Source of the DNA: DTFZ01 sp050260375 | GTDB lineage: Bacteria > Bacillota > Clostridia > Christensenellales > SZUA-584 | NCBI GenBank assembly: GCA_050260375.1 | Contig: JBLNCA010000006.1 | Coordinates: forward strand, 62,001-126,000 | Length of the DNA: 64,000 nt | Direction: 5' to 3' | Part shown: piece after piece, positions 31,594-39,705 of the stretch | Layout of the letters: each line of letters starts with the position of its first letter | How positions within the stretch are numbered: position 1 is the stretch's first letter | Position numbers and translations under genes: made by a program | The notes under the pieces: generated by a model | Databases searched by the model: none | The model's input: only the letters and a program-made list of their open reading frames with translations | What the model was told of the DNA's origin: nothing

Positions 31594-32874
31594 TTAATCC
31601 TCCTCAAAACGTATGCACGCGCTTTTAGCATGCGCCGAAAGCCCCTCCGATTCGGCGAACCGTTTTATGTCATTATAGCATGCGCTAAGGCTTTGTCTAT
31701 CGTAACAAACGTAGTTGATACGCTTTACGAAGTCGTCTACCGACAGCGGCGACGAAAACCTCGCCGTGCCCGACGTGGGCAGTATGTGGTTAGGCCCCGC
31801 GAAATAGTCTCCGAGCGGCTCGGGCGAATATTCGCCAAGGAACACAGCGCCCGCGTTTTTAACGCTGCCAAGATACTGCCACGGGTTTTCCGTCAGTATC
31901 TCGAGGTGCTCGGGCGCGAAATCGTTTGCTATATCGAACGCCTCGTCAAGCGACGCCGTTATTATAATCGTGCCGTAGTCCTCAACGGACTTTGCCGCTA
32001 TCTCTTTCCTCGGCAGGAGTCTTAGCTGCCTCTCTATTTCGGCCGATGCTTTTTTCGCAAGCTCCCTGCTCGGCGTTATAAGAACGCTCGCCGCTTTCTC
32101 GTCGTGCTCCGCCTGCGAGAGAAAATCCGCGGCTACGTAAGAGGGGTTGGCGTTTTCGTCCGCTATTATGAGCACTTCGGAAGGCCCGGCTATCATGTCT
32201 ATGCCTGCCTCGCCGAAAACCTCGCGCTTTGCCGCCGCGACATACGCATTGCCGGGGCCGGTTATTATATCAACTTTTGGCACGCTCTTCGTGCCGTACG
32301 CGAGCGCCGCTATTGCCTGCGCGCCTCCGATTTTAAGTATCACGTCTGCGCCCGCAAGGTCCGCCGCGACTAGCACGAGCGGCTCTATGCGCCCGTCCCT
32401 GCTCGGCGGCGTTGCCATTATTATCTCGCCTACGCCCGCAATTTTGGCGGGTATTATGTTCATAAGTACGCTCGAGGGATACGCGGCTTTACCGCCCGGC
32501 ACGTATACGCCCGCGCGGCCTAGAGGCAGTATCAGCGAGCCAGTAACGGCGCCGCCTGCTTCCCGCCGGAAGCCTTCGCGCTTTTGCAGCTCATGGAACG
32601 CGGCTATGTTGGCGGCGCTTTTTTTCAGCGTTTCGAGCAAGTCGGCCACGCTTGCGTACGCTTCTTCTATCTCGCTTCTGCTTACGCGTATATTGTTTTT
32701 GTTTATATCGAAGCCGTCGAACTTTTTCGTATACTCAAAAAGCGCCTCGTCGCCCCTTTGGGCAACGTCGTTTACTATGCGCTTTACCGCCGAAACTACG
32801 CTCTCGTCGGTTGTCGGTTTTCTTTTAAGGCGCTGCTTTACCAGCTCTGTTTCGTATGACTCGTATATGCGCAT
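31594..32874 (-). CDS. hisD: Histidinol dehydrogenase
   Basis: Last two oxidation steps, histidinol to histidine with two NAD. It has 426 residues. PLGRAGVYVPGGKAAYPSSVLMN is the family signature region (pieces: VYVPGGKAAYPSS), IDMIAGPSEVLIIAD is the NAD-side loop, and the zinc-site QAEHDE follows. NHILPTSGTARF and a C-terminal His-containing loop are conserved. It lies 1-2 bp from hisG and hisB. Confidence 0.97.
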   Translation of the reverse strand: MRIYESYETELVKQRLKRKPTTDESVVSAVKRIVNDVAQRGDEALFEYTKKFDGFDINKNNIRVSRSEIEEAYASVADLLETLKKSAANIAAFHELQKREGFRREAGGAVTGSLILPLGRAGVYVPGGKAAYPSSVLMNIIPAKIAGVGEIIMATPPSRDGRIEPLVLVAADLAGADVILKIGGAQAIAALAYGTKSVPKVDIITGPGNAYVAAAKREVFGEAGIDMIAGPSEVLIIADENANPSYVAADFLSQAEHDEKAASVLITPSRELAKKASAEIERQLRLLPRKEIAAKSVEDYGTIIITASLDEAFDIANDFAPEHLEILTENPWQYLGSVKNAGAVFLGEYSPEPLGDYFAGPNHILPTSGTARFSSPLSVDDFVKRINYVCYDRQSLSACYNDIKRFAESEGLSAHAKSACIRFEED

Positions 32875-32875
32875 G

Positions 32876-33508
32876 CTATTCCCCCACGGCGGCCCTTATA
32901 CGCTCTATAAGCGGCATTATGTCTTTGTACTTTATCTTAAGGCTCGCCCTGTTAACCGCGAGCCGCGCGGACACGCCGCATACCTCTTCCATTATTACAA
33001 GGCCGTTTTCCTCGAGCGTTCTGCCGCTTTCCACTATGTCGAGTATTACGTCGGACAGCCCGAGTATAGGCCCTAATTCCACGCTGCCGTTAAGCTTTAT
33101 GCACTCTATGGATTCGCCCTTTGAAGCGTAGTATTTCTTTGCCGCCTCGGGATACTTCGTCGCCACGCGCAGCACCGACGACGTAAGCGAATTGCCTTTT
33201 CTTTCGGGATAGCCGGCTACTACGAGCCTGCATTTTCCGAACCTTAGATCGGCCATCTCGTAAAGCGGCAGCCCCGCTTCCATAAGCGTATCCTTGCCCA
33301 CGATGCCCATGTCGGCGACGCCGTGATCCACATACGTAGGAACGTCGGAAGGCTTGACGAGTATGAAACGTATGTCGTTTTTACAGTCATAAAAAACAAG
33401 TTTGCGCGTGTCCGCGAATATATCGGCGCACTCCACGCCGCACTTTTCCAATAGCTCCATCGATTTTTCCGCCAGCCTGCCCTTTGCCAGCGCTATCGTC
33501 ATACGCAT
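32876..33508 (-). CDS. hisG: ATP phosphoribosyltransferase catalytic subunit (short form)
   Basis: First committed step: joins ATP and PRPP. It has 210 residues, the short HisG that lacks the C-terminal regulatory domain and needs HisZ. IALAKGRLAEKSMELLEKCG begins the protein; DMGIVGKDTLMEA and DIVESGRTLEENGL (PRPP loop) are conserved. It follows hisZ by 1 bp, as expected for the hetero-octameric enzyme. ATG codons at 33508 and 33502 both fit. Confidence 0.96.
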   Translation of the reverse strand: MRMTIALAKGRLAEKSMELLEKCGVECADIFADTRKLVFYDCKNDIRFILVKPSDVPTYVDHGVADMGIVGKDTLMEAGLPLYEMADLRFGKCRLVVAGYPERKGNSLTSSVLRVATKYPEAAKKYYASKGESIECIKLNGSVELGPILGLSDVILDIVESGRTLEENGLVIMEEVCGVSARLAVNRASLKIKYKDIMPLIERIRAAVGE

Positions 33509-33509
33509 G

Positions 33510-34697
33510 TCAATACTCCACCTTGCGGCCTTCCGCGTCGAAGAACACCGCGGCCAGGGCCCTTGTATCGTTTTTAAGCTTTATAAGCTCCTCGGCGCCA
33601 AGGCCGGGCGAGAACACCGTGCGGCGACCTTTTGCCCTTAATTCTTCCGCATACGCAGACGCCGCGGCACAGGCGGCCATATCGCACGAAACCGCCGCGA
33701 ACGTTTCATACCCGCCTTTAAGCAGCCCCTGCCGCTCCATCGCTATCATTACGCGCTTTATGCCCAACGCAAAGCCCGTCGCGGGAGCGGGCGAGCCGAA
33801 CTTTGCGAGCAGCCCGTCGTACCTTCCGCCCGAAGCCACGGGGAAGCCTATGCCGGGCGTGATGCCGCGGAACACTATGCCCGAATAGTAAGCTATATCG
33901 TGCAGTATGCCAAAATCTACGGATATGTAGTCCTCATAGCCCAGCTCTGAAAGCAGCAGGTACACGCTGCGCAGGTTTTCCACCGCGTCCCTGCCCCCCT
34001 GTTCATCCGAAAGCTCCAGCGCCTTGTCGAATACCTCATACCCCCCGAATAGGTCGGGGAGCTTTGATATCTGCTCTTTGAGCCGCCCGGTGATGCCAAG
34101 CTGCTGCGTTATATTGTTAATCGCCATCGCGTCTTTTGAGTCTACGGCTTGGCGCAGTTTCTCCGTTTGCTGCTCGTCAAGGCCGAGTCCGCCGATAAGC
34201 GATTTGAAAAACGCTACCTGCCCCAAATCTATCGTAAACTCTAAAAGCCCCGCGGTCTTCAACGATTTTATCGCAAGCGATATAACCTCGGCGTCCGCCT
34301 GAAAGCGCCCGTCTCCTATGAGCTCTACGCCCGCCTGCGTGAACTCCCCCGCCTTGCCTATCGAAGGCTCGGCGGATGCAAACGAATTCTGTATATAGAA
34401 CAGCCGCTTTATGCCGGGTAGCATCTTCGTCGCGGCGACGCGTGCGATGGGCACGGTGATGTCGGGCCGCAGCACGAGTATTCTCCCGCGCGAGTCCACA
34501 AACTTTATCATGCTCTCCTGCATGTAAGAGCCCACGCCGCTTTGGAACGCGTCGATAAACTCGTAAGCGGGCGTTTCTATCTCCTCATAGCCCGAAACAA
34601 TAAATCCGTTTCTGAGATCTCTTTCGATATTCTTTTTTATGCGGCATTCGGCCGGCAGGCAGTCTTCCACGCCGTCCGGCACATGCTTTTCATACAT
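33510..34697 (-). CDS. hisZ: ATP phosphoribosyltransferase regulatory subunit HisZ
   Basis: A 395-residue paralogue of the histidyl-tRNA synthetase core that makes short HisG active and sensitive to histidine. It has class II synthetase motifs: GYEEIETPAYEF (motif 1 region), LRPDITVPIARVAATKM, and the His-site like ASGGRYDGLLAKFG. It lacks the anticodon-binding domain of HisS. First gene of the his operon, with promoter and candidate operator directly upstream. Confidence 0.94.
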   Translation of the reverse strand: MYEKHVPDGVEDCLPAECRIKKNIERDLRNGFIVSGYEEIETPAYEFIDAFQSGVGSYMQESMIKFVDSRGRILVLRPDITVPIARVAATKMLPGIKRLFYIQNSFASAEPSIGKAGEFTQAGVELIGDGRFQADAEVISLAIKSLKTAGLLEFTIDLGQVAFFKSLIGGLGLDEQQTEKLRQAVDSKDAMAINNITQQLGITGRLKEQISKLPDLFGGYEVFDKALELSDEQGGRDAVENLRSVYLLLSELGYEDYISVDFGILHDIAYYSGIVFRGITPGIGFPVASGGRYDGLLAKFGSPAPATGFALGIKRVMIAMERQGLLKGGYETFAAVSCDMAACAAASAYAEELRAKGRRTVFSPGLGAEELIKLKNDTRALAAVFFDAEGRKVEY

Positions 34698-34720
34698 CGC
34701 TTTCCGCCTCGTTACTGCAA

Positions 34721-34750
34721 TTTAGCATATTAGCATGTTAATACGCTAAA
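34721..34750. promoter_or_regulatory. 30-bp palindrome at the his promoter
   Basis: Half-sites TTTAGCATATTAGCA and TGTTAATACGCTAAA match at 13 of 15 positions as an inverted repeat. It starts one base downstream of the -10, over the likely transcription start, where a bound repressor would block transcription. Confidence 0.65.
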
Positions 34751-34751
34751 T

Positions 34752-34780
34752 AGTATATCGGTATATATGTGTATTGTCAA
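34752..34780 (-). promoter_or_regulatory. his operon promoter
   Basis: Minus strand TTGACA (34775-34780), 17-bp spacer, TATACT (34752-34757). No T-box leader fits in the 55 bp to the hisZ start. Confidence 0.85.
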
Positions 34781-34822
34781 CAGTTTTTTTTATTGCGGGA
34801 ATTAAGCAACGAAATTATCAAG

Positions 34823-36835
34823 TTAGTTGACAGCCGTTTGCTCGAACTTTATGTCGAAGCGCGAGCGAGCCGCGCGTTCAAGAACGCGATACAGCTCTTT
34901 ATTTTGGATGAACAGGTCTTTCGCTATCTGCTGCGTTTCTTTTAATAGTTTCATATCGCGTATGAGGTTAGCCATATACAGGTCGGAAACGCCGCTTTGC
35001 TTGCTGCCGAGATATTCGCCGGGGCCCCTTAGCCTTAAATCCTCCTCGGCTATTTTGTACCCGTCGTTAGTCTTTGTAAGTATCTTAAGCCTCTCGTTAT
35101 CAGCGCCCTCATACATAAGAAAACAGTAAGAGCGCTTTACTCCCCTGCCTACCCTGCCGCGCAGCTGGTGAAGCTGTGCGAGCCCGAACCTTTCGGCGCT
35201 TTCTATTACCATTATCGTAGCGTCGGGTATGTCGATGCCGACCTCAATAACGGTTGTGGATACGAGTATGTCGTAACGCTTGTCCCGGAAATCTTTGAGC
35301 GCCTCGTTTTTCTCCGTCGCGCTCATGCGGCCGTGCAGCAGCGCGACGCGCCGGAACCGTTTTTTGAGTAGCTCGTACACTTCTTCCGACGAGCGCATGC
35401 CGTTTTCTTCGCTTTGCTCTATCACGGGGCACACCACAAAAACCTGCGATCCTCCCGCTATCTCCTTCTCTATAAACCCATACATATCGCTTCGCTTTGC
35501 TTCGGGCACGCAGAACGTGGCGACAGGAGTCCTGCCCGGCGGCATCTCGTCTATTATCGACATATCCGTCTTGCCGTAGAGTATCAGCGCGAGCGTCCTT
35601 GGTATCGGCGTTGCGGACATAATCAGTATATGCGGCGCCTTGGACTTCGTTTCTAGCAGCGCCCGCTGCCCCACGCCGAACCTGTGCTGCTCGTCCGTTA
35701 TTACGAGCCCCAGGCGCGCGAACTGCACGTTGTCGTAAAGCACGGCGTGAGTGCCTATAACGATGTCGGTAAGGCCGCCCGCAATGTTTTCATACGCGGC
35801 TCTCCGTTGGGCTGACGGCGTGCTGCCGGTAAGCAGCTCTATGTTAACGCCGGGGAAAACGCGCTGCGCGTTTTCAAAGTGCTGCCTCGAGAGCACCTCT
35901 GTCGGCGCCATCATAACGCATTGAAAGCCGCTTTGTATACATATATGCATTGCGTAAAACGCAGGTATTGTTTTGCCGCTGCCCACGTCGCCCTGCAGCA
36001 GGCGGTTCATGGGCTTTGTGCCTGCAAGGTCGCCTTCTATCTCGCCCATTACCCTAAGCTGCGCGTTTGTAAGCCGGAAGCTGAGCATATCTATAAATTG
36101 CTGCCTTAAATCAGGGCCGCATTTCATAGGATGAGCGCTGCCTTCCTTTTCCGATTCGTGAGAAAGCAGCGCGATGTTGAACAGCAGCAGCTCTTCGAAT
36201 ATAAGGCGGCGCTTTGCAATTTCGAGCGAAGCCTCGTTTTCCGGGAAATGAACGTTTGAAAGCGCGAAGTTGATTTCGGCAAGATTGTGCTCCGCACGGA
36301 AGTCATTTGTAAACAAGTCGGGTATGCTGCCGCAGTATTTGTCGAGCGCCGCGCGCATTATAAGGCGCATCACCTTCTGCGAAAGCCCCATAGTAAGCGG
36401 ATACACAGCCATGAGCCCTTCGCGCTGCCTGCCCTCTTTCTCGATGTGCGGGTTCGTAAACTGCAGGCTTCTGCCCACGCGCTTTGTTTTGCCAAACACG
36501 TACACAATGTCGCCGCTCTTATACATGTTGCGTATATACGGCTGGTTAAAAAAAACAGCCTCCGTCCTGCCCGTTTCGTCCTGAAGCGTAAACGTTACAA
36601 GAGAGAGACCTTTTTTTATTCTTCTCAGCACCGGCTCCTTTGCTATCCTGGCCGTTATATTATATGTTTCGTCCTCTTTTAAAGCGGATATCTTTACGGA
36701 GGAGCCTTGCGACTCGTAGCCCCTTGGCATGTAATAAAGCAGGTCGCGTACGCTCTTTATGCCGAGTTTATTAAGAAGTACGGCCTTTTTGCCGCCAACG
36801 CCTTTAATGCCGGTGACCGCGTCGCCTAAGCCCAT
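34823..36835 (-). CDS. recG: ATP-dependent DNA helicase RecG
   Basis: Remodels stalled forks and Holliday junctions. It has 670 residues. The N-terminal part holds the wedge OB-fold (about 55-150, VYVFGKTKRVGRSLQF). The helicase core starts near 260: Walker A LLQGDVGSGKT, Walker B DEQHRFGVGQ, motif III MSATPIPRT, and motif VI QLRGRVGRGVKRSYC. The ATG overlaps the yloV stop by one base. In Bacillus it also follows yloV, after sdaA genes that are absent here. Confidence 0.96.
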   Translation of the reverse strand: MGLGDAVTGIKGVGGKKAVLLNKLGIKSVRDLLYYMPRGYESQGSSVKISALKEDETYNITARIAKEPVLRRIKKGLSLVTFTLQDETGRTEAVFFNQPYIRNMYKSGDIVYVFGKTKRVGRSLQFTNPHIEKEGRQREGLMAVYPLTMGLSQKVMRLIMRAALDKYCGSIPDLFTNDFRAEHNLAEINFALSNVHFPENEASLEIAKRRLIFEELLLFNIALLSHESEKEGSAHPMKCGPDLRQQFIDMLSFRLTNAQLRVMGEIEGDLAGTKPMNRLLQGDVGSGKTIPAFYAMHICIQSGFQCVMMAPTEVLSRQHFENAQRVFPGVNIELLTGSTPSAQRRAAYENIAGGLTDIVIGTHAVLYDNVQFARLGLVITDEQHRFGVGQRALLETKSKAPHILIMSATPIPRTLALILYGKTDMSIIDEMPPGRTPVATFCVPEAKRSDMYGFIEKEIAGGSQVFVVCPVIEQSEENGMRSSEEVYELLKKRFRRVALLHGRMSATEKNEALKDFRDKRYDILVSTTVIEVGIDIPDATIMVIESAERFGLAQLHQLRGRVGRGVKRSYCFLMYEGADNERLKILTKTNDGYKIAEEDLRLRGPGEYLGSKQSGVSDLYMANLIRDMKLLKETQQIAKDLFIQNKELYRVLERAARSRFDIKFEQTAVN

Positions 36836-38451
36836 TACTCCACCGCGAATATAAACTGATATACGGGCTGTCCGCCGAACTGCAGCTCTATATCATAATC
36901 CTCGTATTTCTTTTCCACCATTTCGGCGACTTCTTTGGCAAGCTGCTCGCTTACGTCTTCACCGTAGAATATCGTGATAACGCTGTCCTCTTCTTTCACC
37001 ATACCTTCGAGCAGCTTTTCGCAGGTAGTGAATATGTCGCCCGAGTGGCACGTTATTTCGCCGTCCGCTATGCCTATTATCTCGCCTTTCTTTATCGTCT
37101 GCCCGTTTATGTGCGACTCTCTTACCGCGCTCGTTACCTGACCGGTCTTGACGGTGGTTATGGCTTTGTTTATGCGCGCGGTGTTCTCTTCAAAGTCGAG
37201 GTCGGGGTTATACGCCAAAACTCCCGTTATGCCCTGCGGGAAAGACATCGTGGGTATAACGTGCACGTTTTTGTTGGAAAACGCGGCAGCCTGTTCTGCG
37301 GCGAGTATTATATTCTTGTTGTTCGGGAAGACGAACACGTTGTCGGAAGGCGCTTTGTCTATAGCCTGCCTTATAGCTTCGGCGGAAGGGTTCATCGTCT
37401 GGCCGCCCTGCACTATCTCGTCTACCATAAACTCCTTGAATATGTTTACTATGCCTTCGCCCGCCGCAACGGTTACTACCGCCATGTTCTTCTTCTCGGT
37501 TTTCGGGGGGCCTTCCAGCTCGGTATGCTGCTCGCGCATGTTGTCTATTTTTATCTTTGAAAGCTCGCCAAAGCGAAGCGCGAACTGCAGCGCCTTGCCC
37601 GGCACGTTGGTATGTACGTGAGTTTTGACAAGCTGCAAATCCCCCACTACGAGCACGCAGTCGCCTATGTGCATCAGCTTTTCCCTGTACCTGTCTATAT
37701 CGCTTTGCGTTACCGAAGGATTAAGGTTCTTTATGAAGAATTCCGTGCAGTACGTGTATTCTATATCGGCGGTGCTTATGGATTCCGTGAAATTGGCGGC
37801 AATCTCCTGATCCAGCGATATGTCTTCGGTTATCGCCTCGCCGTCGAGAGCCATCTTAAACCCACGGTATATAACGAGCAGCCCCTTGCCGCCTGCGTCC
37901 ACAACGCCCGCTTCCTTCAGCACGGGAAGCATTTCAGGCGTTTTTTTCAACGTGAGCGCGCCCTGCTCCAATACCGCGTCCATAAGCCCGAATATATTGT
38001 CGCCGCGGCTGACGCTTCTCATGGCCGCCTTGGCCATCTCTTTTGCCACCGTGAGTATTGTGCCTTCCTTGGGCTTCATCACGGCTTTATAAGCCGCGTC
38101 CACGCCTTCCTGAATAGCCCGCGCAAAGTCGCTTGCACCCGCCGATTCGAGGCCGTTAAGGCTCCTTGCCATGCCGCGGAACAGCTGGGAAAGTATAACG
38201 CCCGAGTTGCCGCGAGCGCCTTTTAATGCGCCTAAGGAAAGCGCGTCGGCTATGCTGCATATTTTTGCCGAGTCCGCTGACTTTACTTCTTTAACGGCAG
38301 AAAGCATGGTCAGCGACATATTTGTACCCGTATCTCCATCGGGAACGGGGAAAACGTTCAATGAATTTAAGCCTTTTTTGTTTTTCTCAAGCAAAGCCGC
38401 CGCGGAGAATACCATGTCCTTGAACAGCTCGCCGGTAAATCTTTGATGCAT
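36835..38451 (-). CDS. fakA: DAK2-domain protein YloV, FakA-type fatty acid kinase
   Basis: A 538-residue protein. The N-terminal dihydroxyacetone kinase-like nucleotide domain has NVFPVPDGDTGTNMSL, GARGNSGVILSQLFRG and VDAGGKGLLVIYRG. The middle and C-terminal domains match YloV/FakA, which phosphorylates fatty acids carried by FakB proteins. No fakB lies in the window. It is 13 bp downstream of the yloU gene, the usual pairing in Firmicutes. The exact substrate is inferred from homologues. Confidence 0.88.
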   Translation of the reverse strand: MHQRFTGELFKDMVFSAAALLEKNKKGLNSLNVFPVPDGDTGTNMSLTMLSAVKEVKSADSAKICSIADALSLGALKGARGNSGVILSQLFRGMARSLNGLESAGASDFARAIQEGVDAAYKAVMKPKEGTILTVAKEMAKAAMRSVSRGDNIFGLMDAVLEQGALTLKKTPEMLPVLKEAGVVDAGGKGLLVIYRGFKMALDGEAITEDISLDQEIAANFTESISTADIEYTYCTEFFIKNLNPSVTQSDIDRYREKLMHIGDCVLVVGDLQLVKTHVHTNVPGKALQFALRFGELSKIKIDNMREQHTELEGPPKTEKKNMAVVTVAAGEGIVNIFKEFMVDEIVQGGQTMNPSAEAIRQAIDKAPSDNVFVFPNNKNIILAAEQAAAFSNKNVHVIPTMSFPQGITGVLAYNPDLDFEENTARINKAITTVKTGQVTSAVRESHINGQTIKKGEIIGIADGEITCHSGDIFTTCEKLLEGMVKEEDSVITIFYGEDVSEQLAKEVAEMVEKKYEDYDIELQFGGQPVYQFIFAVE

Positions 38452-38464
38452 TTTAACTCCCCCT

Positions 38465-38815
38465 TCAGACCCGGATACCGTTAACAGTTACATCAACTTT
38501 ATCTACATTGAGCCCGGTAAACTTCTCAACTCTGTATTTTACCGTATCTATGACATTGGATGCGACAGCGGAAATGGAAACTCCGTATTCTACTATAACG
38601 AATAAATGAATGCTTACTGAACCGTCCTGCGTCGTGATTTTAACACCCTTGCTGAGGTTTTCTCCTTTTAAAAGCTCTACAATGCCGTCCATCGCGTTTT
38701 GCGACGCCATACCGACAATGCCATAACAGTCCATGGTGGCGATACCGGCCAGATTAGATAGAAATTCGTCGGAATATTCTATTGTACCGTATGAGTTCTG
38801 TTGAATTACGGCCAT
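38465..38815 (-). CDS. yloU: Asp23/Gls24 family protein YloU
   Basis: A 116-residue small protein of the Asp23/Gls24 group (DUF322), linked to the cell envelope and alkaline stress in Gram-positives. YSDEFLSNLAGIATMDCYGIVGMAS and VEYGVSISAVASNVIDTVKYRVE with GLNVDKVDVTVNGIRV are characteristic. Its place between rpmB (divergent) and yloV is conserved in Bacillus and Clostridia. The molecular role is unknown. Confidence 0.92.
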   Translation of the reverse strand: MAVIQQNSYGTIEYSDEFLSNLAGIATMDCYGIVGMASQNAMDGIVELLKGENLSKGVKITTQDGSVSIHLFVIVEYGVSISAVASNVIDTVKYRVEKFTGLNVDKVDVTVNGIRV

Positions 38816-38867
38816 TTATTAGCCTCCCTGTTATATGTTCTGTTACTTGGATACTCCGGTAAGATTA

Positions 38868-38896
38868 AATTTATATCTTTTTCCACTCTCAGTCAA
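38868..38896 (-). promoter_or_regulatory. yloU-yloV-recG promoter
   Basis: Minus strand TTGACT (38891-38896) with TAAATT at 17-bp spacing (38868-38873) or TATAAA at 15 bp (38870-38875). Confidence 0.55.
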
Positions 38897-38935
38897 GCTT
38901 ATTAATACAAATGAAACGAAAAATTAATTTTATTC

Positions 38936-38964
38936 TTGCCAAAAAAACATTATGGTGATAGAAT
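38936..38964 (+). promoter_or_regulatory. rpmB promoter
   Basis: TTGCCA (38936-38941), 17-bp spacer, TAGAAT (38959-38964), 40 bp before the start codon. Confidence 0.6.
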
Positions 38965-39004
38965 ATTTCTTGCTGATTTTAAGCCGGAGATGAGGTAGAC
39001 TAAT

Positions 39005-39193
39005 ATGGCAAAGTATTGCGAGATATGTAATAAGGGCATAGCGTCCGGAAACAACGTTAGCCACTCGAACAGGAAATCAAGGAGAAAATGGCTTCCCAAC
39101 GTTCAGCGTGTCAGCGCTGTAATTGAGGGTGCGCCGAAAAGGATTTATGTTTGCACGAGATGCCTTCGTTCAGGGAAGGTTGTACGCGGCTAG
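39005..39193 (+). CDS. rpmB: 50S ribosomal protein L28
   Basis: A 62-residue large-subunit protein. It carries two Cys pairs, CEIC near the N-terminus and CTRC near the C-terminus, the zinc-binding (C+) form. SHSNRKSRRKWLPNVQ is the conserved basic core. GAGATGAGG precedes the ATG. It is the only plus-strand gene in an otherwise minus-strand block, just as rpmB is reversed next to spoVM and yloU in Bacillus. Confidence 0.97.
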   Translation: MAKYCEICNKGIASGNNVSHSNRKSRRKWLPNVQRVSAVIEGAPKRIYVCTRCLRSGKVVRG

Positions 39194-39224
39194 TATTCGC
39201 GCCTGTTAACAATACGGAAAATCA

Positions 39225-39252
39225 GGCTGCTCGCTCCCGGGGCAGTCTTTTT
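39225..39252 (+). terminator. Intrinsic terminator of rpmB
   Basis: GGCTGC (39225-39230) pairs with GCAGTC (39242-39247, one G-T pair) and is followed by TTTTT. Between here and 39388 I see no gene; a weak stem (GCCCG/CGGGC at about 39356-39380) might end the spoVM transcript. Confidence 0.55.
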
Positions 39253-39388
39253 GATTTTAACGGCAAGCATCAGCCCTTCTTTTTAGTTAACCGCGCTAAA
39301 ACGGCGAGAGCGCTTTGCATTAAAGGCTCGCGGCGTTTTGGGTGCGGTATAAAATCAGCCCGAAGCAAACGCCCCGGGCATATGTAAT

Positions 39389-39457
39389 TCACCTTACGAA
39401 CAATCTCTTCAGTATGCCCCTTAGCAGCCACGGGGCTTTTAAGCAGTATATTTTCAA
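39389..39457 (-). CDS. spoVM: SpoVM-like sporulation peptide (22 residues)
   Basis: A tiny gene with TTG start at 39457 and GGAGG (39466-39470) 8 bp before it. The peptide begins MKIYCLKAPWLL and ends GILKRLFVR with one residue (R13) between. Compared with Bacillus SpoVM it shares M1, K2, Y4, K7, P9, L12, G14 and I15, with conservative changes at 3, 6, 11, 16, 17, 19 and 20; P9 and I15 are important there for curvature sensing on the forespore membrane. It lacks the last four residues. The position, thiN-spoVM-rpmB, is the same as in Bacillus. SpoVM is an amphipathic helix that anchors SpoIVA and the coat to the forespore. Confidence 0.82.
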   Translation of the reverse strand: MKIYCLKAPWLLRGILKRLFVR

Positions 39458-39479
39458 AAAACCCACCTCCATTATGCAA

Positions 39480-39644
39480 TCAATTAATTCCGCGTACTAT
39501 GATAATGCTCCCCAGCACCAGCAGAACGATTCCAAGCAGCGCTACCCACATCCAAAAAGGCATGAAACAAATGAGCAATATGATTCCGATGAACATCAGA
39601 AAGCAGCCGACTACCCTGCGCACGATACAGTTCCCAAAAAACAA
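39480..39644 (-). CDS. Small two-helix membrane protein (54 residues)
   Basis: TTG start at 39644 with GGAGG (39652-39656) 7 bp before it, the same layout as the spoVM-like gene. The peptide has a short basic start (NCIVRR), a hydrophobic helix at about 11-28, a turn with PFWMW, a second helix at about 34-50 and the tail RGIN. No family is recognised, though similar short hydrophobic proteins occur in Clostridia. It sits 61 bp after thiN and 22 bp before spoVM, which hints at an envelope or sporulation role. Its size hides it from standard gene finders. Confidence 0.65.
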   Translation of the reverse strand: MFFGNCIVRRVVGCFLMFIGIILLICFMPFWMWVALLGIVLLVLGSIIIVRGIN

Positions 39645-39705
39645 GCTACCACCTCCGGCTTGCGAACCGATTCTAGTTCATAATATTAATCTTCGTCCGG
39701 AAGTG

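Noticed and set aside
34698..34822. T-box leader for the his operon
   Set aside because: Only 55 bp separate the promoter from hisZ, too short for a T-box, and no terminator/antiterminator pair is visible.
39270..39479. A 69-codon open frame on the minus strand over the spoVM-like gene
   Set aside because: It is in a different frame from the SpoVM match and shows no recognisable sequence.
39342..39683. A 113-codon plus-strand frame between rpmB and thiN
   Set aside because: It is antisense to both the spoVM-like and the 54-residue genes, has no ribosome site, and its composition (many His, Gln, Asp) is typical of a shadow of hydrophobic coding sequence.
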